From NCBI RefSeq assembly GCF_946482535.1, contig NZ_CAMLRU010000126.1:1-7759 (forward strand): a stretch of DNA of 7,759 nt, given 5' to 3'. The position numbers and the translations under genes are program-made. This stretch comes from an uncultured Flavobacterium sp. GTDB taxonomy: Bacteria; Bacteroidota; Bacteroidia; Flavobacteriales; Flavobacteriaceae. Below the pieces are notes generated by a model. It saw nothing but the letters and a program-made list of their open reading frames with translations, searched no databases and was not told where the DNA came from. How positions within the stretch are numbered: position 1 is the first letter of the stretch; each line of letters starts with the position of its first letter. Shown here piece by piece: positions 4,802-7,759 of the stretch.

Positions 4802-7759
4802 TTGGAAAAAAATAAAAAAAATAGCAAGTTAAAGAAAGTCAGAAAGATTGTAATACGCACCATAGCGGCGCTGTTATTGTTATTACTGCTAACAGCTATT
4901 GCGCTTTCCTTACCGGTTGTACAGACCAAAATTGCCCATTATGCTACGGATAAACTCAACGAAGATTTTGGTACCAATATCAATATTGACGAAGTAGCCA
5001 TTACCTTTTTTGGCGGCGTAAAGTTGAAGACCGTTTTGGTTTTAGACCATCACGATGATACTTTGATTTATGCCAAAAGAATAAAAACCAGTATCCTCGA
5101 TTTTAAGAACTTGGTAGATGGCAAATTAAAGTTCGGTGATTTGCGCTTTGATGATTTGACGCTGAATATTGTCAACTACAAAAAAGAAAAAGACACCAAT
5201 TTAGATTTATTCGTTGCCGCTTTTGACGATGGCAAACCCGGTTCCGGAAAGTTTTTGATGACTTCGGCCAATGTTTATGTGAAAAATTCTCATTTTACCA
5301 TTACCGATTACAATCGGGCTAACCCTAAAGATGCTGATTTTACCCAATTAAATGCCCGTCTTAAGAAATTTCAAATTAAAGGGCCAAATGTAACCGCTCG
5401 AATTGAAGAGATGTCTTTTAAAGACCACAGAGGTTTGTTAGTGAGAAACCTGACTTCAGATTTTGGATATACCAAGAAAAACATCAACCTCGAAAATTTG
5501 ACTTTAAAAACCGATGAATCTTATTTGGAAGGCAAAGTAATCTTGAGTTACAGCAGAGAAAACAAGGATTTTAGTGATTTTAACAACAAAGTCTTGTTTG
5601 ATGTACAATTGGACAAAGCCGCACTTTCCACCAATGATATCCGTTTTTTCTATGCGGAATTGGGAAAAAATAAGACTTTCAATCTACGAACGAAAGTTAA
5701 AGGAACACTTAACGATTTTTATGCTACGAATTTATATCTTAAAGACGATAAAAACTCGATTATCAAAGGCGATGTCAATTTTAAGAATTTGTTTCCCAGA
5801 AGTCCGGGTGCCTTTTACATGAAAGGTGATTTTGATAAAATTACGTCTAATTATACCGATTTGACCAAGCTTTTGCCTAATATCCTCGGGAAAAAGTTAC
5901 CAACTTCACTACAAAAATTAGGACAGTTTTATTTTGTAGGCCAAGCCGAAGTAACGCAAAAATACATCAACGCCGATTTTGTGATGAATACGGCTTTAGG
6001 TATCATCGAATCGGATTTGCATATGACCGACATTGACAATATTGATAATGCCAAATACAACGGTTATGTCATCTTAGATAATTTTGATGTAGGAACCATG
6101 ATTAACGACAAAACCATTGGTAAAGTTAGTCTTGATTTAGACGTTGACGGAAAGGGATTTACCCAAAAATACCTGAATACTTCCTTTGTCGGAGATATTT
6201 ATAAAGCGCATTACAATGGGTATAACTACAGTAAAATTATCGTAGACGGTTCTTTTAAACAGCCCATTTTTAAAGGAAAAGTAATTGCCAATGATCCTAA
6301 TTTATTTATGGATTTCAACGGTACGGTAGATTTGTCAAAATCTGAAAATATTTATGATTTTCACTCTAAGATTGATTATGCCAATTTGGTTAAGCTGAAC
6401 TTTATCAATGATTCGATTTCGGTTTTTAAAGGCGATATCGTAGTCAAAGCCACCGGAAATTCTTTAGACAATCTCAAGGGAAATTTGTTGTTGACCAATT
6501 CCTCTTACCAAAACAAAAAAGACATTTATTTTTTGGATTATCTTGAAATGAATTCCAGCTTTGACAGTAACGGAGAAAGAACAATAACCATCAATTCTCC
6601 GGATGCCATTGAAGGTTCGGTTGTAGGCAAATACAAGTTTAATGAAGTGCAGAAAATGACCGAAAATGCCTTGGGTTCATTTTATTCCAATTATAAGCAA
6701 AACAAAGTGTTGCCCAACCAATACTTGAAATTCAATTTTGCCATCAACAGCAAGATCATTGAAATTTTCAATCCCGATATTACTATTGCACCCAATACCC
6801 AACTCAGAGGAAACATTGCTTCCGATTCTAAGAAATTTGTCTTGAATTTGAATTCCCCAAAAGTTTCTGCTTACAACAATACTTTTGACAATATACTTTT
6901 GCAGGTAGACAACCAAAACCCCTTGTATAATGCCTATGTACAAATGGATTCCATTAAAACAAAGCACTACAAGATTAGAGATTTCAGTATGATTAATACT
7001 TTTTCTAATGATACTTTGCGTTTCAGAACGGAGTTTAGAGGCGGAAAAAAAGGGTTGGATTTTTACAATTTGAATCTTTATCACACCATCAATAAAGACA
7101 ACGATAATGTGGTTGGTTTCGATAAATCAGAACTGCAATTTAAAGATTACTTGTGGTATTTAAACGAAAAAGAAAATCCGGAAAGCAGTAAGATTGTCTT
7201 TGATAAAAAGCTGAAAAACTTCAATTTTGAAGATTTGGTTTTGTCTCATGAAAACCAACGGATCAATTTTGTAGGCGTTATCAAAGAAAGTCAAAATAAG
7301 GATTTGCAACTCACTTTTGACAATGTCAATTTGAATAAAGTCACGCCCGATGTAGAAAAATTCAGGTTTGACGGAAATCTGAACGGAAAAATAAACTTTA
7401 AGCAGAACAGTACCGTTTTCCAACCAACCTCGAGATTAAAGATTGATAGTTTGTCGGTTAACGCTATTCCGTTAGGAAATTTGAATCTCGATATCCAAGG
7501 CGATGAAACTTTGCGCAAGTTTAATATCGTTTCAAATTTGGAAAATGAAAACTTTGATTCCTTTAATGCGGATGGAGATATTGAAATTGTTGACAATCAA
7601 ACTTTGCTTGATGTAGATTTGAGTTTTGACAAATTCAATTTAGGTATTTTAAGCAAGATAGGCGGCGATGTCATTACCAATATTCGCGGTTTTGCATCCG
7701 GTAATGCTCGAATTGACGGAAACATAGATAGTTTGGACTATAATGGAAGATTGTATATC
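4802..7759 (+). CDS. tamB: TamB translocation/assembly protein, N-terminal part
   Basis: An uninterrupted frame of 986 codons that continues past the window end. TamB/AsmA-like proteins are anchored in the inner membrane and span the periplasm as a long beta-groove. They work with a BamA-superfamily partner (TamA, or lipoprotein TamL in Bacteroidetes) in outer-membrane assembly and are implicated in lipid transfer between membranes. Visible: a basic N terminus (EKNKKNSKLKKVRK), one membrane anchor at about 16-37 with seven consecutive Leu, then SLPVVQTKIAHYATDKLNED, the typical AsmA/TamB opening. The rest is monotonous beta-strand-rich sequence high in Asn, Asp, Lys and Phe (for example NINIDEVAITFFGGVKLKTV at 52-71). 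The C-terminal DUF490 domain that defines the family is not in the window, so the call rests on the N-terminal part and the length. Upstream in-frame stop TAA is at 4787-4789, and the only plausible start before the anchor is TTG at 4802-4804; the next in-frame ATG is beyond codon 150. Divergent from tsaD. Confidence 0.88.
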   Translation, partial: MEKNKKNSKLKKVRKIVIRTIAALLLLLLLTAIALSLPVVQTKIAHYATDKLNEDFGTNINIDEVAITFFGGVKLKTVLVLDHHDDTLIYAKRIKTSILDFKNLVDGKLKFGDLRFDDLTLNIVNYKKEKDTNLDLFVAAFDDGKPGSGKFLMTSANVYVKNSHFTITDYNRANPKDADFTQLNARLKKFQIKGPNVTARIEEMSFKDHRGLLVRNLTSDFGYTKKNINLENLTLKTDESYLEGKVILSYSRENKDFSDFNNKVLFDVQLDKAALSTNDIRFFYAELGKNKTFNLRTKVKGTLNDFYATNLYLKDDKNSIIKGDVNFKNLFPRSPGAFYMKGDFDKITSNYTDLTKLLPNILGKKLPTSLQKLGQFYFVGQAEVTQKYINADFVMNTALGIIESDLHMTDIDNIDNAKYNGYVILDNFDVGTMINDKTIGKVSLDLDVDGKGFTQKYLNTSFVGDIYKAHYNGYNYSKIIVDGSFKQPIFKGKVIANDPNLFMDFNGTVDLSKSENIYDFHSKIDYANLVKLNFINDSISVFKGDIVVKATGNSLDNLKGNLLLTNSSYQNKKDIYFLDYLEMNSSFDSNGERTITINSPDAIEGSVVGKYKFNEVQKMTENALGSFYSNYKQNKVLPNQYLKFNFAINSKIIEIFNPDITIAPNTQLRGNIASDSKKFVLNLNSPKVSAYNNTFDNILLQVDNQNPLYNAYVQMDSIKTKHYKIRDFSMINTFSNDTLRFRTEFRGGKKGLDFYNLNLYHTINKDNDNVVGFDKSELQFKDYLWYLNEKENPESSKIVFDKKLKNFNFEDLVLSHENQRINFVGVIKESQNKDLQLTFDNVNLNKVTPDVEKFRFDGNLNGKINFKQNSTVFQPTSRLKIDSLSVNAIPLGNLNLDIQGDETLRKFNIVSNLENENFDSFNADGDIEIVDNQTLLDVDLSFDKFNLGILSKIGGDVITNIRGFASGNARIDGNIDSLDYNGRLYI

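Noticed and set aside
6677..7596. Minus-strand open frames opposite tamB (6677-7084, 7160-7423, 7291-7596)
   Set aside because: They lie opposite the continuous tamB frame, overlap one another, and encode no recognisable family; they are antisense shadows of AT-rich codon use.
1..7759. CRISPR arrays, tRNA/rRNA genes, insertion sequences, prophage or defence systems
   Set aside because: No regularly spaced repeats, no cloverleaf-like or rRNA-like sequence, no transposase or terminal inverted repeats, and all recognised genes have other, ordinary assignments.

Overview
The window looks like chromosomal DNA of a Bacteroidetes bacterium, most likely Flavobacterium or a close relative. It is AT-rich and lacks Shine-Dalgarno sequences before its genes. 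Its putative promoters match the Bacteroidetes form (TTG, spacer, TAnnTTTG). It also carries a lipoprotein with a surface-export type signal. The proteins read like flavobacterial family members. Genus is inferred from protein style, not from a search.

Layout: five genes lie on the minus strand and one very long gene on the plus strand, diverging from a 99-bp region (4703-4801). Leftward in transcription order come tsaD (tRNA t6A37 synthesis), rsmE (16S rRNA m3U1498 methyltransferase) 3 nt later, and a secreted DUF4159 protein 27 nt later; these three are probably one operon. After a 161-bp gap (2142-2302) comes an M43-type zinc metalloprotease lipoprotein, probably its own transcription unit. 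It is preceded by a perfect 15-bp inverted repeat that touches its start codon and is followed by a strong hairpin terminator (1124-1165). Last is an AI-2E/PerM-family membrane protein. Rightward, 4802-7759 is one uninterrupted 986-codon reading frame: the N-terminal part of a TamB protein, running off the window end and apparently starting at TTG.

Functionally, tsaD and rsmE serve translation fidelity. TamB is an envelope-biogenesis protein, and the DUF4159 protein, the metalloprotease and the AI-2E protein are exported or membrane proteins. No mobile element, CRISPR array, tRNA/rRNA gene or defence system is visible. The region reads as core genome, with the metalloprotease the most accessory-looking gene. 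The points most worth a second look are the start-codon hairpin of the metalloprotease, its surface-export signal, and the TTG start of tamB. No stretch over 300 bases lacks a gene.
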